Shown: positions 8,039-15,584 of the stretch, one piece after another
Position numbering within the stretch: position 1 is the first letter of the stretch
How the letters are laid out: each line of letters begins with the position of its first letter
Assembly (NCBI RefSeq): GCF_008120935.1
Contig: NZ_RDBO01000065.1
Span: 161,208 to 225,207 of the forward strand
Direction: 5' to 3'
Length of the DNA stretch: 64,000 bases
From: Streptomyces sp. sk2.1
GTDB taxonomy: Bacteria; Actinomycetota; Actinomycetes; Streptomycetales; Streptomycetaceae
Position numbers and translations under genes: made by a program
Notes under the pieces: generated by a model
Seen by the model: only the letters and a program-made list of their open reading frames with translations
The model's database searches: none
Told to the model about the DNA's origin: nothing

Positions 8039-9265
8039 ATGGCGGAGTTCACGCTCGAACTCAACGACGACCAGAAGCAGGTGCGTGACTGGCTTCACGG
8101 TTTCGCCGCGGACGTGATCCGGCCGGCGGCCTCGGAGTGGGACGAGCGTGAGGAGACTCCCTGGCCCGTCATCCAGGAGGCGGCCAAGGTCGGCATCTAC
8201 TCCCTCGACTTCTATGCCCAGCAGTTCTTCGACCCCACGGGTCTGGGCATCCCGATGGCGATGGAGGAGCTCTTCTGGGGCGACGCGGGCATCGCCCTGT
8301 CGATCGTCGGAACGGGCCTCGCGGCCGTGGGCGTCCTGGCCAACGGCACCGAGGAGCAGATAGGCACCTGGATCCCGCAGATGTACGGCGACCCCGACGA
8401 CGTCAAGGTCGCCGCCTTCTGCTCCTCCGAGCCGGACGCGGGCTCCGACGTGGCCTCGATGCGCACCCGCGCGGTGTACGACCAGGCCAAGGACGAGTGG
8501 GTGCTGAACGGCACGAAGACCTGGGCGACCAACGGCGGCATCGCCAACGTCCACGTGGTCGTCGCCGTGGTCGACCCGGAACTGGGCTCCAAGGGGCACG
8601 CCTCGTTCATCGTGCCGCCGAACACCCCCGGCCTCTCCCAGGGCCAGAAGTTCAAGAAGCACGGCATCCGCGCCTCGCACACCGCCGAGGTGGTCCTGGA
8701 GGACGTCCGCGTCCCCGGTCACTGCCTGCTCGGCGGCAAGGACAAGCTCGACCAGCGCCTGGCACGGGCCCGCGAGCGGGCCGCGTCCGGCGGCGAGCGG
8801 GTGAAGAACGCCGCGATGGCCACCTTCGAGGCGTCCCGCCCCGCGGTCGGTGCCATGGCCGTCGGCACCGCCCGCGCGGCGTACGAGGTCGCGCTGGACT
8901 ACGCGAAGACCCGCACCCAGTTCGGCCGGCCGATCATCGACAACCAGGGCGTCGCCTTCCAGCTCGCCGACATGCGGACGCAGATCGACGCGGCCCGGCT
9001 GCTGGTCTGGCGCGCCTCGTGGATGGCGACCACCGGGAAGCCGTTCACCTCGGCCGAGGGCTCCATGTCCAAGCTGTACGCGAGCGAGACGGCGAAGAAG
9101 GTCACCGCCCAGGCCGTCCAGATCCTCGGCGGCAACGGCTTCACCCGCGAGTACCCGGTGGAGCGGATGCACCGGGACGCGGCGATCTACACGATCTTCG
9201 AGGGCACGAGCGAGATCCAGCGCCTGGTCATCGCCCGCACCCTGTCGGGCATGCCGATCCGCTGA
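8039..9265 (+). CDS. Acyl-CoA dehydrogenase
   Basis: A flavoprotein catalysing alpha,beta-dehydrogenation of an acyl-CoA. The 408 residues show the N-terminal helical domain (FTLELNDDQKQVRDWLHGFA), the middle FAD/substrate sheet (FCSSEPDAGSDVASMRT, then KTWATNGG) and the C-terminal domain with RTQFGRPIIDNQ, QILGGNGFTREYPVERMHRD and the catalytic Glu in IFEGTSEIQ. GGAGGGG precedes the ATG at 8039. Chain-length preference cannot be read from the sequence. Under probable control of the divergent TetR protein. Confidence 0.93.
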   Translation: MAEFTLELNDDQKQVRDWLHGFAADVIRPAASEWDEREETPWPVIQEAAKVGIYSLDFYAQQFFDPTGLGIPMAMEELFWGDAGIALSIVGTGLAAVGVLANGTEEQIGTWIPQMYGDPDDVKVAAFCSSEPDAGSDVASMRTRAVYDQAKDEWVLNGTKTWATNGGIANVHVVVAVVDPELGSKGHASFIVPPNTPGLSQGQKFKKHGIRASHTAEVVLEDVRVPGHCLLGGKDKLDQRLARARERAASGGERVKNAAMATFEASRPAVGAMAVGTARAAYEVALDYAKTRTQFGRPIIDNQGVAFQLADMRTQIDAARLLVWRASWMATTGKPFTSAEGSMSKLYASETAKKVTAQAVQILGGNGFTREYPVERMHRDAAIYTIFEGTSEIQRLVIARTLSGMPIR

Positions 9266-9276
9266 CGCGGGACGGA

Positions 9277-9304
9277 ACGGGGCGGGGCGGACGCCCCGCC
9301 CCGT
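9277..9304 (+). terminator. Terminator hairpin after the acyl-CoA dehydrogenase
   Basis: ACGGGGCGGGGCG (9277-9289) and CGCCCCGCCCCGT (9292-9304) form a perfect 13-bp stem 12 bp past the stop. Confidence 0.7.
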
Positions 9305-9337
9305 CGTCGGCCGCCGGGGACGGGACGGCCGACGGAC

Positions 9338-9366
9338 GGGCCCGGCCGGGCTTCCCGGCCGGGCCC
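9338..9366 (-). terminator. Terminator hairpin after the glutathione peroxidase gene
   Basis: GGGCCCGGCCGGG, a 3-nt loop and CCCGGCCGGGCCC, a perfect 13-bp stem 14 bp past the minus-strand stop. It could work in both directions. Confidence 0.65.
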
Positions 9367-9379
9367 GCGACGCAACGGA

Positions 9380-9868
9380 TCAGGCGGGCAGCTGGGCCTC
9401 GATGGCGGCGATGAGCTCCGGGGCCTCCGGCTCCACGCGCGGGCGCAGCCGGGCGACCGGCACGCCCGCCGGCGAGATGAGGAACTTCTCGAAGTTCCAC
9501 TGGACGTCGCCCGCCTCGCCGTCCTCGTCCGCGAGGGCGGTCAGCCGGGTGTAGAGCGGGTGGCGCCCCTCACCGTTCACCTCGATCTTCTCCAGCAGCG
9601 GGAAGCTGACCCCGTACGTCGTCGAGCAGAAGGTCTGGATCTCCTCCGCACTCCCCGGCTCCTGGCCGGCGAACTGGTTGCACGGGACGCCGAGCACGGT
9701 GAAACCGCGGTCCCCGTACGTGTTCTGGAGCCGCTCCAGACCCGCGTACTGCGGGGTGAGCCCGCACTTCGACGCGACGTTCACCAGCAGGACCGCCCGC
9801 CCGTCGTAGTCGGCCAGGGAGGTGGGTTCGCCGGTGAGGGTGCGCAGGGGGATGTCGTGCAGCGTCAT
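9380..9868 (-). CDS. Glutathione peroxidase-family thiol peroxidase (Cys type)
   Basis: Reduces hydroperoxides. The 162-aa protein has the peroxidatic Cys35 in VNVASKCGLTPQY, where animal enzymes carry selenocysteine, then GVPCNQFAGQEPG and the conserved VQWNFEKFLI with the active-site Trp and Asn. Actinomycetes lack glutathione, so electrons probably come from thioredoxin or mycothiol (family knowledge). The ATG at 9868 matches the family N-terminus; an in-frame extension to 9964 has no homology. Single gene. Confidence 0.9.
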   Translation of the reverse strand: MTLHDIPLRTLTGEPTSLADYDGRAVLLVNVASKCGLTPQYAGLERLQNTYGDRGFTVLGVPCNQFAGQEPGSAEEIQTFCSTTYGVSFPLLEKIEVNGEGRHPLYTRLTALADEDGEAGDVQWNFEKFLISPAGVPVARLRPRVEPEAPELIAAIEAQLPA

Positions 9869-10085
9869 GAGGGCCTCCTCGTAGGTGTGGCTACCGGCGG
9901 TCATTGTCGCGCCCCCGACCGGCCGACACGAAACCGGTGGCGGAGCTGTTCGAATTCCGCACACGCCGCCGACCTGCGGGAGCCCGGTCCCGCACCGGAC
10001 GGGGCGTGACCCCGACGGGCGACCCGTGACCGGATACGGGCCGGGCCGCCGGACTCCCGTGCCCTGCCCGCCGGTTCGGTGCGGT

Positions 10086-10628
10086 CTACGCCGTCGCCCC
10101 CGGCCGGGCGGGGCCGATGGCCTTGTAGTAGAGCGTCGTCGGCTTCAGGACCCCGGCCGGGTCGCCCGCGTAGTCCGGGATCGAACCGCACCGCGTCCAG
10201 CCCGCCGAACGGTAGAGCCGCTCGGCGGGGCTGCCGCTCTCGGTGTCCAGGACCAGCAGCGTGACGCCGGACTCGGCGGCCGACCGCTCGGCGGTGTCGA
10301 GCAGCGACCGGCCGAGCCCCCGGCCGCGGGCCGACGAACGGACCATCAACTTGGCCACCTCCGCGCGGTGGCGGGCGTTGGGCAGCCGGGCCCGGGCCAG
10401 CGTGACGGTTCCGGCCACCCGCTCCGCGTCGAGGGCGATCCAGACCTGGAGGAGACCGGCGTCGACGGCCTCGGCCCGCTCCCGCCACCAGGCGGCGGCC
10501 ACGCCCCGGTCCAGCGGCGCGAGGAAACCCACCGACGAGCCGCCGTCCACGGCGTCCATCAGCAGTGCGGCCAACTCATCGGCGTAGGTGATCAGTTCGG
10601 GTCCGGACGCACGGACGATCCCGGTCAT
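10086..10628 (-). CDS. GNAT-family N-acetyltransferase
   Basis: A 180-residue single GNAT domain. The acetyl-CoA loop is KLMVRSSARGRGLGRSLL (about 93-110), followed by LLVLDTESGSPAERLYRSAGW, the usual beta5-alpha4 end. Substrate unknown. It lies 69 bp downstream of the XRE-cupin regulator on the same strand, a pairing common in actinomycetes, which suggests an operon regulated by that protein. Confidence 0.85.
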   Translation of the reverse strand: MTGIVRASGPELITYADELAALLMDAVDGGSSVGFLAPLDRGVAAAWWRERAEAVDAGLLQVWIALDAERVAGTVTLARARLPNARHRAEVAKLMVRSSARGRGLGRSLLDTAERSAAESGVTLLVLDTESGSPAERLYRSAGWTRCGSIPDYAGDPAGVLKPTTLYYKAIGPARPGATA

Positions 10629-10697
10629 GGGCGGAGTCCTTTCATGGGGTTCACGGATGCCGCGGTCCTCTTCCCGGCCGTCGGGGCCGTCGGGCCG

Positions 10698-11279
10698 TCA
10701 CGGCAGGACGATCATCAGCGCGTAGCGGACCGGCTCCGGCCCGGGACAGTGGAAGTGCGAGGGGCCGCGCAGCCGGAAGCGGAGGCAGTCGCCGCTGCGC
10801 ACCGTGTGCGCGGTGCCGTCGACGGTGATCTCGACCGTTCCCTCCAGTACCCAGACGTGCTGCTCCATCCCCGGCACGGGCGCGTCCTCGTAGGCGATGG
10901 CGGCCCCCGCGTCGAGGATGCCCTCGACGACCTCCGCGCGCAGACCGGCGTGCGGCGGCGAGACCGACCGGCGTACGAAGCCCGACGCATCGTCCCGCCA
11001 CACCGACTGCCGTGCCGCGGGGACGAGTTGCGGGGCCTCCGCCTCCACCTCCAGCAGCAGCCGGGACATCGTCCGCCCGTAGACCGTGCACAACCTGCCG
11101 AGCAGGGACGCCGTCGGGCTCAACTCGCCGCGCTCCAGCCGGGACAGCGTGGAACGGCTCACCCCGCTGCGCCGCGAGAGTTCGTCCAGCGACCAGCCGC
11201 GCTCGGCGCGCAGCCCGCCCAGCCGGGCGGCGAGCCGGGCATCGACGGAGTCGGGCTCCATCTCCTCGGGTTCTCCCAT
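10698..11279 (-). CDS. XRE-family regulator with C-terminal cupin domain
   Basis: A helix-turn-helix (RLGGLRAERGWSLDELSRRS, then GVSRSTLSRLERGELSPTAS, about 17-60) is followed by a cupin barrel (EQHVWVLEGTVEITVDGT, then SGDCLRFRLRGPSHFHCPG). This architecture is shared by regulators of small-molecule metabolism that sense a ligand in the cupin. The ATG at 11279 gives 193 aa; longer in-frame reading overlaps the divergent gene region without homology. Probably regulates itself and the GNAT gene behind it. Confidence 0.87.
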   Translation of the reverse strand: MGEPEEMEPDSVDARLAARLGGLRAERGWSLDELSRRSGVSRSTLSRLERGELSPTASLLGRLCTVYGRTMSRLLLEVEAEAPQLVPAARQSVWRDDASGFVRRSVSPPHAGLRAEVVEGILDAGAAIAYEDAPVPGMEQHVWVLEGTVEITVDGTAHTVRSGDCLRFRLRGPSHFHCPGPEPVRYALMIVLP

Positions 11280-11440
11280 GACGGAGACAATATCCCGGGC
11301 TTGAGACGGATCGGGCCGTGGCGACGCCGCACGCCCCGTCCGTTCTGCCGAACGGGTGGCGACGTGCCAGGCTTGTCCGGAGGAGGCCCCGGTGGCCCGA
11401 CCCGGGCCGCCGGACCGCTCTGCTACCCGAGGAGGCCGCA

Positions 11441-11875
11441 ATGGCCAGCACTGGTCACGCACCGGGAGCGGTGCCCAGCGCCACGAGTTCGCACCAGCCC
11501 TTCCGGTTCGGCTGGACCGCTTTCGCGGCGGTCCTGATGATCTTCGGCGGGGCGATGACGATCTTCGAGGGCATCGCCGCCATCGCCAAGGACGACGTGT
11601 TCGTCGTCGCACGCGACTACCTGTTCCGGTTCAACCTCACCGGCTGGGGCTGGATCCACCTCATCCTGGGCATCGTCATCCTCATCGCGGGTTGCGCGCT
11701 GTTCACCGGCGCCGCCTGGGCGCGCGTCGTCGGCATCGTGATCGCGGGACTGTCGGGACTCGCCAACTTCCTGTGGCTGCCCTACTACCCGTTCTGGGCG
11801 CTGGTGCTCATCGCCATCAACGTCTTCATCATCTGGGCCCTGTGCGCGGACCCGTACAAGGAGAGGGTCACCTAG
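11441..11875 (+). CDS. DUF7144-like four-helix membrane protein
   Basis: 144 residues, with hydrophobic segments at about 25-45, 68-88, 92-112 and 117-137. The pattern AIAKDDVFVVARDYLFRFNL, then TGWGWIHLILGIV, is the signature I know from the DUF7144 family of actinobacterial membrane proteins of unknown function. GAGGAGG lies 6 nt before the ATG at 11441, which settles the start. Confidence 0.8.
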   Translation: MASTGHAPGAVPSATSSHQPFRFGWTAFAAVLMIFGGAMTIFEGIAAIAKDDVFVVARDYLFRFNLTGWGWIHLILGIVILIAGCALFTGAAWARVVGIVIAGLSGLANFLWLPYYPFWALVLIAINVFIIWALCADPYKERVT

Positions 11876-11985
11876 GGTCTTCCGTTCGGGTCGGGCCGGG
11901 TCGGCGGGCGCGCGTGTCGGGGCACGCGAGCCCGGCATGATCCGAAGCGGGAGGCCCCGGGGCGGAGAAAGGCCGGCCGGGCGTC

Positions 11986-13431
11986 TCAGGACGCCTCGGC
12001 CGCCGGGAGCCGGCCCGCGCGCACCGCGTCGACGAGTGCCCGGTGGTCCCGCTCGTTGCGGTCGGCGTACTTCTCGGCGAAGCGCGCCACCGCCCGGTCG
12101 AACGCGGGCCCGCGACCCAGGTACGCGGCGATGGCGATCCGGTCCCCGGAACGCGCGTGGGCCCGTGCCAGCGTGGCGCCGCACACCTCGCCGAACACCC
12201 GCATGCCGGACGGCACCATCTCCTCCGGCTCGGCGATCCCCTTCCAGTCGCGCAACTGGCGCACGTAGAAGTCGCGGCGCCGGCCGTCCAGGCCCTCCAC
12301 CCGCTCCCAGCCGAGGAAGATGTCGCTCGCCGCCTGCATCATCCGCTGGCCCGAGACCACGCGCTCGCCCTGGTTGTCGCAGGAGGAGGCACCGACATGG
12401 GGCGCGAGGACCGAGACGTCGGCCTCCTTGGCCTGGAGGAGGAGCGGGTCGTCGCCGTCCCGGCCGAGCATGAGGATGATCCAGCAGCGCGTGCCGACGC
12501 TGCCGACGCCGACCACCTTGCGCGCCATGTCCACGAACCGGAAGTCCGAGAGCAGGGCCCGCCGGTCCGACGGCAGACTGTGTCCGTAGCGCGTGATCAG
12601 CCCGCGGAACAACTGCTGCACCGCGTCGCGCTCGACGTCCGGGAGCAGATCGGCCACCGGCACCAGCAGCGGCGGGTCCGCCGCGATGCGCGGCTGCCCG
12701 TCCACCGTCTCGGTGAGTCTGCCGAACGCCTGCAGACTGTCCCGGGTACGGGCCTTCGCCGCGACCCGGTCCAGCTGTCTGCGGCCGCGCTTCGCCAGCT
12801 GCCCGGCCGCCACCTCCTTGAGCCGGTCGATGTCGATCCGCGAGTACCAGACGTCGAGATTGCGCATGCCGGCGAACCGGTGCATCGACTCCCGGTACGA
12901 CCTCAGCGTGGTGAGCACGATGTCCGCGCGCTCCTTGTCCGTGAAGCCGTTCGCGCGGCCCGCGATGACGAAGCTGGTCGCCAGGCGCTTGACGTCCCAC
13001 TCCCAGGGGCCGGGCAGCGTCTCGTCGAAGTCGTTGATGTCGAACAGGAGGTTCCGTTCCGGCGACGCCAGCAGCCGGAAGTTCAGCAGATGGGCGTCCC
13101 CGCACAGCTGGGCCCTGATCCCGCTGTCCGGGGTGGTGGCCAGGTCGGAGGCCATGATCGCGGCGGCGCCCCGGTAGAAGCGGAACGGCGACTCGATCAT
13201 CCGCCCGTAGCGGATCGGTACGAGTTCGGGCAGCCTGGCGGCCGACTGGACCTCGAGGATGCCCAGCGGATCGGGCCGGTGGGCCGGTGGTTCGAATTCG
13301 GCGTGGCTCGAACGCGGGGTGTCCCGCCTGGCCGCCTTCCCGCGGGCCGCCCGCTGCTCGGGCGTCGCGTGCGGTGCGGTCCGGAGCAGCCGGTCCGGGT
13401 CCTGGGGCGTCGAGCCCGGGTCCTGGGACAT
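11986..13431 (-). CDS. DUF2252 family protein
   Basis: A 481-residue cytosolic protein of the DUF2252 family, distantly related to aminoglycoside/protein kinase-like folds. Recognisable blocks are RMIESPFRFYRGAAAIMASD, QLCGDAHLLNF (a catalytic-loop-like GDxHxxN), DINDFDETLPGPWEWDVKRL (a DFD metal-loop-like motif) and GVGSVGTRCWIILM. These hint at a phosphotransferase whose substrate is not established. The ATG at 13431 follows GGAGGG at 6-7 nt. Confidence 0.85.
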   Translation of the reverse strand: MSQDPGSTPQDPDRLLRTAPHATPEQRAARGKAARRDTPRSSHAEFEPPAHRPDPLGILEVQSAARLPELVPIRYGRMIESPFRFYRGAAAIMASDLATTPDSGIRAQLCGDAHLLNFRLLASPERNLLFDINDFDETLPGPWEWDVKRLATSFVIAGRANGFTDKERADIVLTTLRSYRESMHRFAGMRNLDVWYSRIDIDRLKEVAAGQLAKRGRRQLDRVAAKARTRDSLQAFGRLTETVDGQPRIAADPPLLVPVADLLPDVERDAVQQLFRGLITRYGHSLPSDRRALLSDFRFVDMARKVVGVGSVGTRCWIILMLGRDGDDPLLLQAKEADVSVLAPHVGASSCDNQGERVVSGQRMMQAASDIFLGWERVEGLDGRRRDFYVRQLRDWKGIAEPEEMVPSGMRVFGEVCGATLARAHARSGDRIAIAAYLGRGPAFDRAVARFAEKYADRNERDHRALVDAVRAGRLPAAEAS

Positions 13432-13633
13432 GGGGACCCTCCTGCCACTGTGCGGGCGCCGCGCCGTACGGCACCGGGAACGGGTCCGCGGGACGGGCGC
13501 CTTCCCGGCAGGTGCCCGCGGACCCCGAGTCCGATCATCGCGGCTCGACGGGCTTCCGGCATTCCGGGCCCCGGGCCCGGAACACCGCAAGCCCGGTCGG
13601 CGCGACGAGGTCGTCGGGGCGGCACGGCCCGGA

Positions 13634-14338
13634 TCAGTCCCGTTTGTCGTCCCAGGGCGTGCCCAGCCAGCTGTCGAAGGTGGGTATCAGCGCCGCCAGC
13701 GCGGCCGCCAGCCGCCAGTCGACCCAGGAGGCGTGGACGTGGATCTCGTTGCCGTCCGAGAGGAACTCCAGCGGAACCTCCCGGCCGGCCCGCCAGATGA
13801 TGCGACGCGGCCCGCGCGCCACGTCGCCGCCCCCGCTCAGGAGACTGCCCACGCCGATGGCCGTCTGGACGGGCAGCAGCAGCCACCACACGAACCACCA
13901 GAAGATCCGGCCCTTGAAGCCGACCGCCTCCGGGCAGCCGGGCTGCGCCACCGTCCACCGGGTCCGCAGCCCCTTGCCGGAGAGAGCCTTCTCCCGCACG
14001 AGCGTGCCGATCGTCTCGCCACCCGCGCCCAGCACCCGGTAGACGCAGACGCCGTCGGACGCGGACTCGGTGATCAGCGTGGCCAGCCGGTTGCGGCGCT
14101 CCGGGTCCGCCCACAGCACGAGGGAACGCGCCCCCGACTTGCGGGCCGCCAGATACGCGGGAACGCCGCCCGGAGGCAGCTCGCGCTCCACGTGCGCCAC
14201 CTCCCGGTGCAGGCCGTCGGTTCCGTCGGTCGCCTTGACGACATGACCGACGGGCGCGACCGCCCCCGGGACCGCTGTCTCTGCCCCGCGTCCCTTCTCG
14301 GGCCGCATCACCGGCTTCAGCGCCAGCACGTTGCTCAT
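13634..14338 (-). CDS. Conserved hypothetical protein with one hydrophobic segment
   Basis: A 234-residue protein I cannot assign. It is soluble-looking except for a Trp-rich hydrophobic stretch at about 145-167 (IFWWFVWWLLLPVQTAIGVG) in the middle of a beta-rich domain, perhaps a membrane-associated hairpin. The region from SGARSLVLWADPERRNRLAT onward resembles tubby/LURP-like folds only in a general way. It is downstream of, and divergent from, the DUF6011 gene. Confidence 0.65.
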   Translation of the reverse strand: MSNVLALKPVMRPEKGRGAETAVPGAVAPVGHVVKATDGTDGLHREVAHVERELPPGGVPAYLAARKSGARSLVLWADPERRNRLATLITESASDGVCVYRVLGAGGETIGTLVREKALSGKGLRTRWTVAQPGCPEAVGFKGRIFWWFVWWLLLPVQTAIGVGSLLSGGGDVARGPRRIIWRAGREVPLEFLSDGNEIHVHASWVDWRLAAALAALIPTFDSWLGTPWDDKRD

Positions 14339-14406
14339 CAGGGAGCCCCCTCCGTCGTGTGCTCGGAAGTCGCACAGTAGACGGCCGCTCTGGGAAGATC
14401 GATTCC

Positions 14407-14655
14407 GTGGTGTCCGCCGAACTCTTCCCCGAGCCCCTCCCCGCCCCGGCCCCCGGCGCCGAGCCCGCGCCCGGGGACGGCCCGGCCGCCCGGCGGCGGG
14501 TGGTGCGCTGCCGCCTGTGCGGCCGCCCGCTCACCGGCGCCGAGTCGCGCCGCACCGGCCTCGGCCCCGCCTGCGACGCCAAACTGCACCCCGCGCCCCC
14601 GGACATCCGCACCCGCCGCCACGAGGTCGAGCAGGACCCGCTGCCCGGCGTCTGA
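14407..14655 (+). CDS. Small Cys-rich protein, DUF6011-like
   Basis: About 82 residues from the GTG at 14407; in-frame GTGs at 14359 and 14410 are alternatives and none has a strong Shine-Dalgarno. A Pro/Ala-rich N-terminus precedes CRLCGRPLTGAESRRTGLGP and AC, a short zinc-ribbon-like DUF6011 pattern (Cys-x2-Cys plus a later Cys). The function is unknown; such modules often sit on nucleic-acid-associated proteins. Confidence 0.7.
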   Translation: MVSAELFPEPLPAPAPGAEPAPGDGPAARRRVVRCRLCGRPLTGAESRRTGLGPACDAKLHPAPPDIRTRRHEVEQDPLPGV

Positions 14656-14665
14656 AGAGGTACGG

Positions 14666-15538
14666 CTACGAGCCCAGGGCCCGGAACAACCCCTCCTGCA
14701 CCACGGACACCAGCAGATTGCCCCCGCGGTCGTAGATCCGGCCCCGGGCCAGCCCCCGGCCGCCGGTCGCGACCGGCGACTCCTGGTCGTACAGGAACCA
14801 CTCGTCGGCCCGGAACGGCCGGTGGAACCACATCGCGTGGTCCAGGGACGCCATGTCGAAACCGCGCGGTCCCCACAGCGGCTCCACCGGGATGCGGACC
14901 GCGTCCAGCAGCGTCATGTCACTCGCGTACGTCAGCGCGCAGGTGTGCACCAGGGGGTCGTCGCCCAGCGGGCCGACCGCCCGCATCCACACCGTGCTGC
15001 GCGGGTCGGAGCCCTTGACCTCCTCCTTCGTCCAGCGCAGCCGGTCGACGTACCGGATGTCGAAGGGCTGCCGCCGGGCCATCCGCTCCAGCGCCTCCGG
15101 CAGCACGCCCAGGTGCTCGCGCACCTCCTCGGCGACGGTCGGCAGGTCCTCCGGATCCGGGACCTCCCGGGCGGGCGGCAGCTGGTGCTCGAACCCCGCC
15201 TCCTCCGGCCGATGGAAGGACGCCGTCAGATTGAAGATCGTCCGGCCCTGCTGGACGGCCGTGACCCGGCGCGTGGTGAACGACCGGCCGTCCCGGACGC
15301 GCTCCACCTCGTAGACGATCGGCACCCCCGGCCGCCCCGGACGCAGGAAGTACGCGTGCAGCGAATGGACCGGGCGGTCGCCCTCGGTGGTCCGGCCTGC
15401 CGCGACCAGCGCCTGCCCGGCGACCTGTCCGCCGAAGACCCGTTGCAGGGACTCCTCGGGACTGCGCCCCCGGAAGATGTTGACCTCGATCCGCTCCAGG
15501 TCCAGCAGATCCACCAGGCGCTCGGCGGGGTTCGTCAT
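14666..15538 (-). CDS. tesB: Acyl-CoA thioesterase II (TesB)
   Basis: Hydrolyses acyl-CoA to free acid and CoA. 290 residues forming the TesB double hot dog: the N-terminal half has FRGRSPEESLQRVFGGQVAG, HSLHAYFLRPG and VTAVQQGRTIFNLTASFH; the C-terminal half has MASLDHAMWFHRPFRADEWF with the catalytic Asp, then GRIYDRGGNLLVSVVQEG. The ATG at 15538 has GGAG 9 nt upstream and is preferred to a GTG at 15553. It is 46 bp downstream of the helicase gene on the same strand, possibly one transcript. Confidence 0.92.
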   Translation of the reverse strand: MTNPAERLVDLLDLERIEVNIFRGRSPEESLQRVFGGQVAGQALVAAGRTTEGDRPVHSLHAYFLRPGRPGVPIVYEVERVRDGRSFTTRRVTAVQQGRTIFNLTASFHRPEEAGFEHQLPPAREVPDPEDLPTVAEEVREHLGVLPEALERMARRQPFDIRYVDRLRWTKEEVKGSDPRSTVWMRAVGPLGDDPLVHTCALTYASDMTLLDAVRIPVEPLWGPRGFDMASLDHAMWFHRPFRADEWFLYDQESPVATGGRGLARGRIYDRGGNLLVSVVQEGLFRALGS

Positions 15539-15584
15539 GCGGTTCGTCTCCACTCTCGCTGCGGTGTCCGCACGGCGGACGCCC